Source: Prochlorococcus sp. AG-347-E03
GTDB taxonomy: Bacteria; Cyanobacteriota; Cyanobacteriia; PCC-6307; Cyanobiaceae
Assembly: GCA_003279115.1 (NCBI GenBank)
Contig: QCBG01000004.1
Span: forward strand, 1-64,000
DNA length: 64,000 bases
Reading direction: 5' to 3'
Positions 9,913 to 20,228 of this stretch are shown here, piece by piece. The translations under genes and the position numbers were made by a program. The notes under the pieces are model-generated. The model was not told the origin of the DNA, made no database searches, and saw only the letters and a list, made by a program, of their open reading frames with translations. Within the stretch, counting starts at the first letter, position 1. Each line of letters opens with the position of its first letter.

Positions 9913-10874
9913 ACTTAATATTTCAAAAAAAATCTTATAGTTTTAAGTTATCGGCCAAAGTAGAAAATTCTAAAACCAATTACCATACAAAATCAGGTTG
10001 GATAATTAAATTAATAAGTAATGATAAAAAAATAGGGTTTGGAGAAGTTTCACCGCTACATAAAAAAGACTTAAAAAAGTGTGCGAGACAACTAAATATG
10101 ATCCCTGAGTATATAGAAGAATTTAATTTATCTGAGCAAATAAATATTTTTCACCCATGCATTCAATCTGCAATAAATTCTGCATTAGCTGAGATCAATG
10201 GAAAAATAATTTTTAAAGAAAACTACTACTTTGATGAAATTGGTAAAACAGCCATACTTTTAAATTCTGAAAATGTAGTTTCAGATCTAAATGATATTAA
10301 AAAAAGACATTATGATATTGGAAAATCATTAACCTTAAAATGGAAAGTAGCACTAAAAAATAACCTTGAGGAAGAAGCAAAATTAGAAGAAATTTTAAGC
10401 AAAATAGGTAATAATATTAAGTTAAGAATAGATGCTAATGGTTCTTGGGGAAGAGAGATAGCTAATAGATGGGCTGATATTTTGAAAGATAATAAAAATA
10501 TAGATTGGTTAGAACAACCTCTCTGTGTTGATGATATTGATGGACTGACAGAACTAAACAAAAAAATTCCAATAGCTTTAGACGAATCACTTTTAAAATT
10601 TCCAACTTTGATTGATGAGTGGAAGGGTTGGCAAATTAGAAGGCCTTCTCAAGAAAATAATCCAGTTAAGCTTTTAAGAGAATTAGAAAATAAAAAAGCT
10701 TTAATATCTATAAGTACCTCATTTGAAACTGGAATAGGAAAGAGATGGCTCTATCATTTATCTTCTCTACAATTACAAGGTCCAACGCCAAAAGTTCCTG
10801 GTTTGGCAATGAATAAATTTCCTAATTCGTTTCTATTTTTAAATGAAGCAAAAAAGATATGGGATCAACTATGA
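9909..10874 (+). CDS. menC: o-Succinylbenzoate synthase
   Basis: Enolase-superfamily enzyme dehydrating SHCHC to o-succinylbenzoate. The general acid/base KxK appears as LKWKVAL near residue 141; metal ligands follow in RIDANGSW, WLEQPL and ALDESL. The last expected catalytic Lys, normally in a (V/L)KP strand, is Arg here (QIRRPS near residue 248). Length 321 aa. It overlaps menA by 4 bases and menE by 4 bases if menE begins at 10871. Context makes the assignment firm despite low conservation. Confidence 0.92.
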   Translation: MNLIFQKKSYSFKLSAKVENSKTNYHTKSGWIIKLISNDKKIGFGEVSPLHKKDLKKCARQLNMIPEYIEEFNLSEQINIFHPCIQSAINSALAEINGKIIFKENYYFDEIGKTAILLNSENVVSDLNDIKKRHYDIGKSLTLKWKVALKNNLEEEAKLEEILSKIGNNIKLRIDANGSWGREIANRWADILKDNKNIDWLEQPLCVDDIDGLTELNKKIPIALDESLLKFPTLIDEWKGWQIRRPSQENNPVKLLRELENKKALISISTSFETGIGKRWLYHLSSLQLQGPTPKVPGLAMNKFPNSFLFLNEAKKIWDQL

Positions 10875-12052
10875 AAAATAAAATTCATACTATTGAAGTT
10901 GAAAATAACGAAACTCAATCTGTAGAAAAAATTATTGAAAAAATTAGAGAGAATAAAATTATTTATGTAAAAAACAAATTTTATGAAGACAAAGATGTAT
11001 TAGATTCAATTACTGAAAATGGGCCAGCAATTATCTTAAATAGTAGTGGAAGTTCTGGAAAACCAAGAAAATGTTTTCACCATTTAGATAATCTTCAATT
11101 ATCTGCTATAACATCAGGAAAATGGCTAATAGAGCAAGGATTTGAATTACAAAAATGCCTAATTTTTAATACTTTACCTCTGAACCACATAAGTGGCTTA
11201 ATGCCAATTTTTAGAAGTCAAACTTGGGGATGTGATTTTATTAATATTTCTCCGAATTTAATAAAAAAAACTCGAGAACTTTTACTTTTTACAATTAAAT
11301 CTAAAAAAAACAAAAAACACTTGATTACATCATTAGTACCTACACAATTACAAAGACTTTTATCTCAAAAAGATGGTATTAGTTGGCTAAAAATTTTTGA
11401 TCTAATTTGGGTAGGTGGAGCTTCAATTTCAAGGGAAACTGCAGAACTATGTATAGAAGAAAAGATAAAATTAGCACCTTGTTACGGCTCCACTGAAACA
11501 GCAGCAATGGTTACAAGTTTAAAACCAAAAGAATTCTTAATGGGTTTTAAAAATGTTGGAGAAATATTACCTGATACAGAAATCAGAATTAACGCACAAG
11601 GATTAATCGAGATAAAGTCATCCAGAATTGGAATCGAAATAATTGACTCTTCAAAAACTGAAAATTTCAAAAATAAAAATGGGTGGTGGCAAACCGGTGA
11701 TTTAGGTGAAATTAATCAAATCAATAATTCTTTATATTTAAACTTTCTTGGAAGAAGTGATAAAGCTTTTAATTCAGGAGGAGAAATCGTTTTCCCAGAA
11801 GTAATTGAATCTCGATTAAATGATTTCATTATGAAAAAAAATATGCCAATTAATAAATTCAATATTTCAAAAGTATCCAACAAATTATGGGGAAATAAAA
11901 TTAAAATAATTGTTGAATTTAGAGAACTTACAAATCATAAAAATATTGCAAATTCATTAAATTTATTAAAAAAATTTTCTCAAAGTTGGCCTAAACATGA
12001 AAAACCTGAAAAGTGGATTGTTAAAAACAAAAATACCAATACAGATAAATAA
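10871..12052 (+). CDS. menE: o-Succinylbenzoate-CoA ligase (MenE)
   Basis: AMP-forming acyl-CoA synthetase activating o-succinylbenzoate. The phosphate-binding loop is SSGSSGKPRKC, followed by the GSTETAAM adenine motif and GWWQTGDLGE with the ribose-binding Asp. I chose ATG at 10871 because it makes an ATGA overlap with the menC stop, matching the menA-menC junction; an in-frame ATG at 10859 would add four residues. At 393 aa it is short for the family: the C-terminal subdomain is reduced and ends in NTNTDK, where the A10 Lys motif would be expected. Confidence 0.92.
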   Translation: MKNKIHTIEVENNETQSVEKIIEKIRENKIIYVKNKFYEDKDVLDSITENGPAIILNSSGSSGKPRKCFHHLDNLQLSAITSGKWLIEQGFELQKCLIFNTLPLNHISGLMPIFRSQTWGCDFINISPNLIKKTRELLLFTIKSKKNKKHLITSLVPTQLQRLLSQKDGISWLKIFDLIWVGGASISRETAELCIEEKIKLAPCYGSTETAAMVTSLKPKEFLMGFKNVGEILPDTEIRINAQGLIEIKSSRIGIEIIDSSKTENFKNKNGWWQTGDLGEINQINNSLYLNFLGRSDKAFNSGGEIVFPEVIESRLNDFIMKKNMPINKFNISKVSNKLWGNKIKIIVEFRELTNHKNIANSLNLLKKFSQSWPKHEKPEKWIVKNKNTNTDK

Positions 12053-12075
12053 ACTATAAATTTAAAAAATAATAA

Positions 12076-12528
<453 letters not shown>

Positions 12529-12537
12529 TTAAAGAGC

Positions 12538-13725
12538 TTATCTATCAACAGATCCCATAATGACATCTATTGAGCCAAGGATTGCCATAATATCAGCGAT
12601 TTTGGCACCTTTAAGAATATGAGGCAATATTTGCAGATTATTTAAATCGGCTGCTCTGATTTTAAATCTCCAAGGGGTAACTTCATTATTTCCTTGAATA
12701 AATACACCTATTTCTCCTTTGCCGGACTCTAATCTTGTATACAATTCTCCGTTAGGAATTTTAAAAGTTGGAGCAACCTTCTTAGCTACATATTGATAGT
12801 CAATGCCAAATATTTCATTTTTCTTATCTTCAGTCGCCATTCTTTGAGCTTCTAAATTTTCTGTTGGACCTCCTGGAATCATTTTGCAAGCTTGGCGAAT
12901 GATGCTCAGTGATTGTCTCATCTCTTCAACTCTTACTCGATATCTCGCATAACAATCTCCCTCTTTTTCTGAAGCAATCTGCCAATCAAAATCGTCATAG
13001 CATTCATAACTATCAACTTTCCTTAAATCCCAGGAAACTCCAGAAGCCCTAAGCATTGGCCCAGACAAAGACCAATTAATTGCCTGATCTCTTTGTATTG
13101 TTCCGAGACCTTCAATTCTTTTTTTAAAAATTGGATTATTTGTGATTAATTTTTCATATTCATCTATCTTAGGACCGAACCAATCGCAAAAGTCTATACA
13201 TTTTTCTAACCATCCGTATGGAAGATCACATGCAACACCACCTATCCTGAAGAAATTATTATTTATTAGCCTTTGTCCAGTAGCAGCTTCCCAGAGATCA
13301 TAAATCATTTCTCTTTCTCTAAAAATATAGAAAAATGGAGTTTGAGCTCCTACGTCTGCTAAAAAGGGACCAAGCCATAAAAGATGGTTAGCAATACGAT
13401 TAAGTTCGAGCATAAGAACTCTGATGTAACTTGCTCTTTTAGGAACTGGAATATTAGCTAATCTTTCAGGAGCATTTACTACAATAGCTTCATAAAACAT
13501 TCCTGCTGCATAATCCATTCTGCTTACATAAGGGACATACATTACATTTGTTCTATTTTCAGCTATCTTTTCCATTCCTCTATGTAAATATCCAATTACT
13601 GGCTCACAATCAATGACATTCTCACCATCAAGAGTTACAACTAACCTTAAAACCCCATGCATTGAGGGATGGTGAGGTCCAAAATTGACCACCATTGGTT
13701 CTGTTCTAGTCTCTAGCTGAGCCAT
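12538..13725 (-). CDS. ndhH: NAD(P)H-quinone oxidoreductase subunit H
   Basis: Peripheral-arm 49-kDa subunit homologue of the cyanobacterial NDH-1 complex, at the quinone-binding site. Conserved segments include [16 protein letters not shown] at the N-terminus, [14 protein letters not shown] near residue 45, and [17 protein letters not shown] at the end. Length 395 aa is standard. It is divergent from rsmH, with starts 38 bases apart. Confidence 0.98.
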   Translation of the reverse strand: MAQLETRTEPMVVNFGPHHPSMHGVLRLVVTLDGENVIDCEPVIGYLHRGMEKIAENRTNVMYVPYVSRMDYAAGMFYEAIVVNAPERLANIPVPKRASYIRVLMLELNRIANHLLWLGPFLADVGAQTPFFYIFREREMIYDLWEAATGQRLINNNFFRIGGVACDLPYGWLEKCIDFCDWFGPKIDEYEKLITNNPIFKKRIEGLGTIQRDQAINWSLSGPMLRASGVSWDLRKVDSYECYDDFDWQIASEKEGDCYARYRVRVEEMRQSLSIIRQACKMIPGGPTENLEAQRMATEDKKNEIFGIDYQYVAKKVAPTFKIPNGELYTRLESGKGEIGVFIQGNNEVTPWRFKIRAADLNNLQILPHILKGAKIADIMAILGSIDVIMGSVDR

Positions 13726-13763
13726 TCTAAATTTAACTTCTAAATAAATCTTAGTCGAAAGTT

Positions 13764-14666
13764 ATGCAAACTGACCTATCTGATTCATCTTTTTTCAATC
13801 ATAAATCAGTTATGACAGATGAGATTATGGCCTCATTAGAACATTACCCATTAATACATAACAACCAATTTAAAGGAATAGACGCAACTTTAGGCGGAGG
13901 AGGGCACTCTTATCATTTATTGAGGAAATATTCGGATTTAAATATAATTGGCCTTGATCAAGATCCATTCGCAAGAAAATCAGCATCAAAAAAACTTGAT
14001 GAATTTAAAAATAGGATTGATATAAAGGCTTCAAATTTTGCGGAATTTGTGCCAAAAGAAAAAGTTTCTTTTGTGATTGCAGATCTTGGAGTAAATAGTA
14101 ACCAAATTGATGACCCTAAAAGAGGATTTAGTTTCCAAAAAGATGGTCCACTTGATATGCGGATGAATCCTTTTCTTGAGGTTAATGCAGAGAAATTAAT
14201 TGAAGATTTAAATGAAAAAGATCTAGCTAATCTAATTTATAGATATGGAGATGAAAGATTATCAAGAAAGATTGCTAGAAAAATAAAAATGGATTTAAAG
14301 GAAAATGGTAAATATTCTGGAACAAAAGAGTTAGCTTATTCTATTGCAGGCTGCTTCCCACCAAAACAAAGATATAAAAAAATACACCCAGCAACAAGAA
14401 CATTTCAAGCACTAAGAATAGCCGTTAATAAAGAAATTGAAGTACTAGAAAAATTTTTGCAAGTTGTCCCTAGTTGGCTTCTGCCGGGAGGAATTATTTC
14501 TATTATTAGTTTTCATTCCCTGGAGGATAGGTTAGTTAAAAATTCTTTTAAGAATGATCAAAGACTTAAAAATCTCACAAAAAAGCCAATAACGCCTTCC
14601 GAACAAGAAGTCGAACTGAATAAAAGAGCTCGAAGTGGAAAATTAAGAATTGCTCAATTAAATTAA
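13764..14666 (+). CDS. rsmH: 16S rRNA (cytosine-1402-N4)-methyltransferase RsmH
   Basis: SAM-dependent methyltransferase (formerly MraW) acting on the 30S P-site rRNA. The N-terminal HKSVMTDEIM, the SAM-binding DATLGGGGHSYHLL, ADLGVNSNQIDDPKRGFSF, and the C-terminal SFHSLEDRLVKNSF followed by KPITPSEQEVELNKRARSG are all diagnostic. Length 300 aa. Unlike many bacteria, no cell-wall cluster surrounds it. It ends 14 bases before the convergent cysteine desulfurase. Confidence 0.97.
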   Translation: MQTDLSDSSFFNHKSVMTDEIMASLEHYPLIHNNQFKGIDATLGGGGHSYHLLRKYSDLNIIGLDQDPFARKSASKKLDEFKNRIDIKASNFAEFVPKEKVSFVIADLGVNSNQIDDPKRGFSFQKDGPLDMRMNPFLEVNAEKLIEDLNEKDLANLIYRYGDERLSRKIARKIKMDLKENGKYSGTKELAYSIAGCFPPKQRYKKIHPATRTFQALRIAVNKEIEVLEKFLQVVPSWLLPGGIISIISFHSLEDRLVKNSFKNDQRLKNLTKKPITPSEQEVELNKRARSGKLRIAQLN

Positions 14667-14680
14667 AGAGCCAATAATTT

Positions 14681-15826
14681 TTATCGTAATGATTCGATCG
14701 TATTTGTAAGAATATGAATTGCTTGTTTTATATCTTTTGAATTAGTACTTAATCCAATACTTAACCTTATTGAAGATTCTGCTTCTTTAAAGGATCTACC
14801 TAAAGCTTGTAAAACATGAGAAGGTTCACCATTACTGCATGCAGATCCACTAGAACAAATTATTTTAGATTTTAAAAGTTTATGAAGCTTTGCTCCGTTT
14901 AAATCCAATACAGTCAAATTTAAATTGTGAGGTAATCTTTTTTCTATGGAGCCATTAATTAATAAACCAGAATTATTTTCTAACAAACCCTCTAAGAGGT
15001 TATTTCTGTACAAAAGTAATTTCTCAGCATTATTTTTTTGATTAAAAACCGCAATCTCTATTGCTTTAGCGAAGCCAACTACTAAAGGAAGAGGTAATGT
15101 ACCGGACCTGAAACCATATTCCTGACCTCCTCCAACAATTAAAGGCTCAAGATTAATTTCTTCATCAATTAAAAGAAGTCCTATCCCTTTAGGACCATAT
15201 ATTTTATGAGAACTTATCGTTACCATATTTAAATCTGATAAAAGATTATCTAACTCGATATAACCTAAACATTGTGCGAAATCAGAGTGAAAGGTTATTC
15301 CTCTCGATTTACATATCTTTGAAATATTCTCTACAGGCTGAATAACGCCTATTTCGTTATTCGCCAACATAATACTTACCATAAATGTATCTTCTCTTAT
15401 ATTTTTTTTGAATTGTTCTTCTGAAATTAAGCCATCTTTCTGAGGATTAATTTCTGTAACCATAAATCCCTCTTTCTTTAGTTGGTTTAGGGGCTCCAAA
15501 ACAGCTTTATGCTCCGTTTTTAAGGTAATGATATGTCCATAATTTCCTGTTTTTTTGTAGTAATTTCTAGCAAACCCCAATAAGGCTAAATTATTAGATT
15601 CTGTTGCCCCACTTGTAAAAATAACTTTTTTATTTTTAAGAAATAAATTTTGTTCTATTTTTTCTCTTGAGGCTTCCAATATGGCGCTTGCGTTAATACC
15701 CCCCAAATTAGATTTGCTTGAAGGATTAGAAAATATCTCACTCCAAAAAGGTTTCATAGAATCAACAACATCTTTAGAGCAAGGAGTCGAAGATTGATAG
15801 TCTAGTAGTATAGGAGTTGATAGCAT
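14681..15826 (-). CDS. Cysteine desulfurase (NifS/IscS-like)
   Basis: PLP enzyme releasing sulfur from cysteine for Fe-S clusters and thiolation. The PLP Lys lies in ISSHKIYGPKGIGLL near residue 210 and the persulfide Cys in CSSGSACSNGEPSHVL near residue 325. The short SGSAC loop without a long insertion fits group I (IscS/NifS) rather than SufS. Length 381 aa. An IscA-type scaffold is at 61.8-62.2 kb, but no isc operon is formed here. Confidence 0.92.
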   Translation of the reverse strand: MLSTPILLDYQSSTPCSKDVVDSMKPFWSEIFSNPSSKSNLGGINASAILEASREKIEQNLFLKNKKVIFTSGATESNNLALLGFARNYYKKTGNYGHIITLKTEHKAVLEPLNQLKKEGFMVTEINPQKDGLISEEQFKKNIREDTFMVSIMLANNEIGVIQPVENISKICKSRGITFHSDFAQCLGYIELDNLLSDLNMVTISSHKIYGPKGIGLLLIDEEINLEPLIVGGGQEYGFRSGTLPLPLVVGFAKAIEIAVFNQKNNAEKLLLYRNNLLEGLLENNSGLLINGSIEKRLPHNLNLTVLDLNGAKLHKLLKSKIICSSGSACSNGEPSHVLQALGRSFKEAESSIRLSIGLSTNSKDIKQAIHILTNTIESLR

Positions 15827-15885
15827 TACGTTTAGTATATAAAATTCTCATTATTACTAGAAAATCAAATTAAAGAATTTAAAAA

Positions 15886-16614
15886 ATGAATGAAATTAAT
15901 CAATTAAATAATGAACCAGTAAGAAAATCGAGAATTTTATTAGTTGATGATGAGCCTGGTTTAAGAACAGCTGTTAAAACATTTCTAGAAGATGAAGGCT
16001 TTGAAATTTTTATTGCAGTTGATGGAGAGGATGGATGGGAAAAAGCTCAAACAGTTTTTCCCGATTTGATAATTAGCGATATTATGATGCCCCGAGCTAA
16101 CGGTTATACTTTATTAGAAAAAATTAGAGAGGATGAAAAATTAGGAGGAACTCCAGTTATTTTTCTAACTGCAAAAGGAATGACCCTAGATAGAACAGAA
16201 GGTTATCTTGCAGGAGTTGATGATTATATTTCCAAACCTTTCGATCCCGATGAATTAGCTGCGAGAGTTAAAAATGTAATCAACAGACAAGAACGTTTAC
16301 TGAAAGAAGCAGCAAGATTTGCAGATATTGATGTTAGCAAAATGGCTAAGCAAATTACTGAAATAAAATCTATGCTCACAGACCAAAATCCGACTAATTC
16401 AGAAAATAAAATAAATCTTCCTAGTTTTACTCCAAGAGAAGCTAGTGTACTTCAACTAGTAGCAGAGGGATTGATGAATAAAGAAATTGCAAGAAAGCTT
16501 GAAACATCTATTAGAAATGTTGAAAAATATGTAAGTAGACTTTTTATCAAGACGGGTACATCTAGTAGAACCGAATTAGTTCGTTATGCACTTGAAAATC
16601 ATTTAGTGAAATAA
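15886..16614 (+). CDS. NarL/LuxR-type response regulator, Rre1-like
   Basis: Two-domain regulator of 242 aa. The receiver domain (about residues 15-135) has acidic residues VDDE at 20-23, the phospho-acceptor Asp65 in LIISDIMMP, and Lys in YISKPFDPDE. A linker of about 40 residues precedes a LuxR-type helix-turn-helix (about 178-240) reading FTPREASVLQLVAEG and ending RYALENH. Cyanobacteria have one conserved full-length regulator of this type, Rre1 (Ycf29-like), linked to the redox and stress sensor kinase Hik2, so I favour that. No kinase is adjacent. Confidence 0.85.
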   Translation: MNEINQLNNEPVRKSRILLVDDEPGLRTAVKTFLEDEGFEIFIAVDGEDGWEKAQTVFPDLIISDIMMPRANGYTLLEKIREDEKLGGTPVIFLTAKGMTLDRTEGYLAGVDDYISKPFDPDELAARVKNVINRQERLLKEAARFADIDVSKMAKQITEIKSMLTDQNPTNSENKINLPSFTPREASVLQLVAEGLMNKEIARKLETSIRNVEKYVSRLFIKTGTSSRTELVRYALENHLVK

Positions 16615-16618
16615 ATTA

Positions 16619-17317
16619 TTAAATTTTTTCGAATTCAATTAGTTTTGAAAAATAAAAAGGAGCTTGGTTTAATTTCTTTTTAACCACTTTAAATCCTCTT
16701 TCTCTTGCAGCATTAATAATGCCCTTTTCTTTCAATGTATATGCTCTTGTAGTTTTACTTGGACCAGGAAATAATTTCCCAATATTTTTTAGAACAGCAA
16801 GAACTGGAGTATAAGGAGCAAAGCTAACGATTAGTTTTTCTTTACTTAAATCACATAGATGTTGAACCATTTCTTCTGCGACCGGTTGAGGATAATGAAT
16901 AAATACATCCAAACAAACCACAACATCAAACAATCCTTTTAATTTTTCCAAATCACAGACTTGATATTTGATTTTACCTTGATTCAAACCTAATTCATTA
17001 ATGCGTTTTTTTGTTTCTTTAATCATTTCAGAAGAAATATCGCTCACTTGTAGTTCTTTTATACCAAGTCTTAGTAAAGGTATGGAAAGACTTCCAACAC
17101 CACATCCTGCATCACAATAACTTTTTTTTGTTAGTTGAGGATAATTTTTGATGTATGAGACCACATCATCTACAGTTTTTTGATGTCCTTTCCTAATATT
17201 TTTCTGAACTGTATTAATTTCATCAGATTTGCTATAAATTTTATTCCATCTTTCAAAGCCGGTGCCGTTAAAATACTCCCTAACTTCACTTTTTTCAATA
17301 ATCTTATTAGACGTCAT
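16619..17317 (-). CDS. chlM: Magnesium-protoporphyrin IX O-methyltransferase
   Basis: SAM-dependent enzyme methylating the C13 propionate of Mg-protoporphyrin IX, second step of the chlorophyll branch. N-terminal EYFNGTGFERWNKIY and the SAM site YCDAGCGVGSLSIPL (about residues 62-76) are characteristic, as is the VVCLDVFIHYPQP strand. Length 232 aa is standard. It is convergent with the Rre1-like regulator (4-base gap) and divergent from purE. Confidence 0.95.
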   Translation of the reverse strand: MTSNKIIEKSEVREYFNGTGFERWNKIYSKSDEINTVQKNIRKGHQKTVDDVVSYIKNYPQLTKKSYCDAGCGVGSLSIPLLRLGIKELQVSDISSEMIKETKKRINELGLNQGKIKYQVCDLEKLKGLFDVVVCLDVFIHYPQPVAEEMVQHLCDLSKEKLIVSFAPYTPVLAVLKNIGKLFPGPSKTTRAYTLKEKGIINAARERGFKVVKKKLNQAPFYFSKLIEFEKI

Positions 17318-17406
17318 AGTTTTCTATGAAAATTTATTCTTTTTATATTAACTAACTGGCACCAAATTAATTGCACGCCATTATAGGAAAGAATTGATTT
17401 GTTATT

Positions 17407-17943
17407 TTGTCAGAATTGAATTCTAAAGATATTTATAAAATCGCTGTCGTAATGGGTAGTGATTCAGATCTAAAAACATTGAAACCTGCTGTAGATATTT
17501 TAAAAGAATTTGGAATAAAAACTGAAGTTTGTATACTTTCTGCCCATCGAACACCTATTGAAATGATGGAATATGCAAAAAATGCAGAATCAGAAAACAT
17601 AAAAGTAATAATTGCCGGTGCTGGTGGTGCAGCTCATCTTCCAGGAATGCTGGCATCCATAACTTGCATTCCTGTAATTGGAGTACCAGTAGAGAGTAAG
17701 ACCCTTAAAGGGATTGACTCTCTTTTATCAATCGTTCAAATGCCAGCTGGGATTCCAGTTGCAACAGTTGCAATTAATGGAGGTCAAAATGCTGGATTAT
17801 TGGCGATAGAGATAATCAGTTTATTTGATGAATCCATAAAGAAAAATTTAAAAGAATTCAGAGAAAATCTTCATGCACAGGTAAGAACTAAAAATAGTAA
17901 GTTATCAACTATTGGAGCTGACAATTATCTGCAAAAAAAATGA
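17407..17943 (+). CDS. purE: N5-carboxyaminoimidazole ribonucleotide mutase
   Basis: Purine biosynthesis enzyme converting N5-CAIR to CAIR. The core VVMGSDSDLKT (about residues 14-24), LSAHRTPIEM and IAGAGGAAHLPGM motifs bind substrate; the catalytic His is in SAHR. The TTG start at 17407 gives 178 aa with a short lead before the conserved strand. The N-terminal extension and C-terminal tail are slightly longer than E. coli PurE. Confidence 0.96.
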   Translation: MSELNSKDIYKIAVVMGSDSDLKTLKPAVDILKEFGIKTEVCILSAHRTPIEMMEYAKNAESENIKVIIAGAGGAAHLPGMLASITCIPVIGVPVESKTLKGIDSLLSIVQMPAGIPVATVAINGGQNAGLLAIEIISLFDESIKKNLKEFRENLHAQVRTKNSKLSTIGADNYLQKK

Positions 17944-17957
17944 CACCTATATTTCCA

Positions 17958-18596
17958 TTAGGCCTTTTTAAGAAAGTTTTCTTTTTTCAGGTAGTTAATA
18001 ACTTTTTCAACGGAATCATTTAAATCTAACGAACCTGTATCAACAACAATTTCTGGATTATTAGGAGCTTCATATGGACTAGAAATGCCTGTAAATTCCT
18101 TAATTTCTCCTAAACGAGCTTTTTTATAAAGACCTTTAGTATCCCTATTTTCGCAAACTGTGATATCTGCAGCACAATAAACTTCAATAAAATCTTTAGA
18201 TCCAATAATTTTTCTCACCTTATCTCGATCGCTAATAAATGGAGAAACGAAAGCTGTAATAGTTATTATCCCAGCATTCATAAATAAATTCGCAACTTCT
18301 CCAATTCTTCTTATATTTTCTTCTCTATCTTCATCCGAAAACCCAAGATCTTTACATAAACCATGTCTAATATTATCTCCATCCAAAATATAAGTCGAAA
18401 AACCATCTAAGTGTAGTACTTCATTTAAAGCGTTGGCCAAAGTACTCTTACCAGAACCAGATAAACCTGTAAACCAGATAACCATACCTTTATGACCTCT
18501 CATTTTCTCTAACTTTTCTCTATCAATAGTTAAATTGTGCCACTTTATATTGGTTGACTTTGTTTGATCTTGTTCTTTCATTTTTTGCATCTTCAA
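17958..18596 (-). CDS. cysC: Adenylylsulfate (APS) kinase
   Basis: Phosphorylates APS to PAPS in sulfate assimilation. The P-loop GLSGSGKST is at about residues 44-52; LDGDNIRHGLCKDLGFS and FVSPFISDRDKVR are CysC hallmarks, followed by KEFTGISSPYEAPNNPE. Length 212 aa with a lysine-rich 20-residue N-terminus; several clustered Met codons make the exact start uncertain. It is convergent with purE and follows the SUI1-type gene on the minus strand. Confidence 0.95.
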   Translation of the reverse strand: MKMQKMKEQDQTKSTNIKWHNLTIDREKLEKMRGHKGMVIWFTGLSGSGKSTLANALNEVLHLDGFSTYILDGDNIRHGLCKDLGFSDEDREENIRRIGEVANLFMNAGIITITAFVSPFISDRDKVRKIIGSKDFIEVYCAADITVCENRDTKGLYKKARLGEIKEFTGISSPYEAPNNPEIVVDTGSLDLNDSVEKVINYLKKENFLKKA

Positions 18597-18623
18597 ATTT
18601 AAAAACCTATCCTAACCCTTGTT

Positions 18624-18935
18624 TCATAAATTATGAAAACCCTCTTTACGAAGAAACTCAATTGATTTCGATACCATATCACCCTGTAACTGGATATTTT
18701 TATCAATTAATGTTCCACCCGTACCACAAAAAACTTTAATTTTTTTTAGTAATTCTTTTAATAAAATTTCATCCTGAGTTCCTAAACCTCTAATTAAAGT
18801 TATAGTCTTGCCCTTTTTACCTTTTTTTTGTTTTGAAATATTTATTTTTGATCTTTCATTAAGAGTATCTACCTTAGCTGTTTCTTCAGATTTTTTTTCT
18901 TGATTATCAAATTCGATCCAATTCTTTTTTCCCAT
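18624..18935 (-). CDS. SUI1/eIF1-like translation factor (YciH family)
   Basis: 103-aa protein with a C-terminal SUI1 fold: TITLIRGLGTQ, LLKKIKVFCGTGGT and IQLQGDMVSKSIEFLRKEG match the family consensus, including the CGTGGT turn. The N-terminal third is lysine-rich and disordered-looking. Bacterial YciH proteins resemble eIF1 and affect start selection on weak initiation complexes, but their physiological role is poorly defined. Divergent from trpB; 27 bases upstream of cysC. Confidence 0.9.
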   Translation of the reverse strand: MGKKNWIEFDNQEKKSEETAKVDTLNERSKINISKQKKGKKGKTITLIRGLGTQDEILLKELLKKIKVFCGTGGTLIDKNIQLQGDMVSKSIEFLRKEGFHNL

Positions 18936-18983
18936 TATTTTTAATATAATCTATAGTTAGTTAATACTTATTCTATAGAAAAA

Positions 18984-20228
18984 GTGGTAAGTACATTTCC
19001 TCGCAAAGATCAAAACTATAAAAATGACGATTTAAATCAACCCTCCAAAAAGGGAAGATTTGGAAAATATGGTGGTCAATATGTTCCTGAAACTCTAATG
19101 CCTGCTCTTTTTGAACTTGAAACAGCTGCATCTAATGCATGGAAAGATAAACTTTTTCTAGATGAATTAAATCATCTACTAAAGACTTATGTAGGACGAG
19201 AAACACCACTTTATGAAGCCAAAAGACTTACTGAACATTACAAAACTAAAAAAGCAACTCCAAGAATATGGCTAAAAAGAGAAGATTTAAATCATACTGG
19301 TGCTCACAAAATTAATAATGCCCTTGGACAAGCTCTATTAGCAATAAGAATGGGCAAAAAAAGAATAATTGCAGAAACTGGAGCAGGTCAGCATGGAGTT
19401 GCTACGGCTACTGTTTGTGCGAGATTTGGCTTGAAGTGTATTATCTATATGGGTGCGGAAGACATAAAAAGGCAATCCCTTAACGTTTTCAGAATGAAAC
19501 TCCTTGGGGCTGAAGTTAAAGTTGTAAATTCTGGAACTGCAACCCTCAAGGATGCTACTAGTGAAGCCATTAGAGATTGGGTTTCTAATGTCGAAACCAC
19601 ACACTACATTTTAGGATCTGTTGCCGGGCCACACCCTTTCCCAAAGATTGTGAGAGATTTTCATGCAGTTATAGGAGAAGAAACTAAAAAACAATGTTTG
19701 GAATCATTTGGATCTTTACCCGATATTTTGCTTGCTTGTGTAGGTGGGGGATCAAACGCAATGGGTCTTTTTCACCCTTTTGTTAAAGAAACTTCTGTAC
19801 GTCTGATTGGAGTTGAAGCCGCAGGAAGCGGAATTGATACTGACAAACATGCTGCAACTATCACTAAAGGTTCAGTTGGAATTTTGCATGGATCAATGAG
19901 TCTTCTCTTACAAGATGATAATGGTCAAGTACAAGAAGCTCATTCAATAAGTGCGGGTTTAGATTACCCAGGAGTTGGGCCTGAACATAGCCATTTAAAA
20001 GATATAGGTAGAGCAGAATATGGATCAGTTACAGATCAAGAAGCTTTAGATGCTTTAAGACTTGTTAGTGAACTTGAAGGAATTATTCCTGCACTTGAAA
20101 CTGCCCATGCCTTTGCTTGGTTGGATAAATTATGCCCTACTCTTGAAAAAGATACTCATATAGTTATCAACTGTTCTGGAAGAGGTGACAAAGATGTTAA
20201 TACTGTTGCATCTTCATTAGATATTTAA
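18984..20228 (+). CDS. trpB: Tryptophan synthase beta chain
   Basis: PLP enzyme condensing indole with serine. The GTG start at 18984 gives 414 aa. The N-terminal [19 protein letters not shown] is diagnostic, PLP Lys109 lies in [12 protein letters not shown], and the phosphate-binding loop is [10 protein letters not shown]. No trpA is adjacent, so the alpha and beta genes are unlinked here. The stop abuts the convergent rhodanese gene with no spacer. Confidence 0.98.
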   Translation: MVSTFPRKDQNYKNDDLNQPSKKGRFGKYGGQYVPETLMPALFELETAASNAWKDKLFLDELNHLLKTYVGRETPLYEAKRLTEHYKTKKATPRIWLKREDLNHTGAHKINNALGQALLAIRMGKKRIIAETGAGQHGVATATVCARFGLKCIIYMGAEDIKRQSLNVFRMKLLGAEVKVVNSGTATLKDATSEAIRDWVSNVETTHYILGSVAGPHPFPKIVRDFHAVIGEETKKQCLESFGSLPDILLACVGGGSNAMGLFHPFVKETSVRLIGVEAAGSGIDTDKHAATITKGSVGILHGSMSLLLQDDNGQVQEAHSISAGLDYPGVGPEHSHLKDIGRAEYGSVTDQEALDALRLVSELEGIIPALETAHAFAWLDKLCPTLEKDTHIVINCSGRGDKDVNTVASSLDI

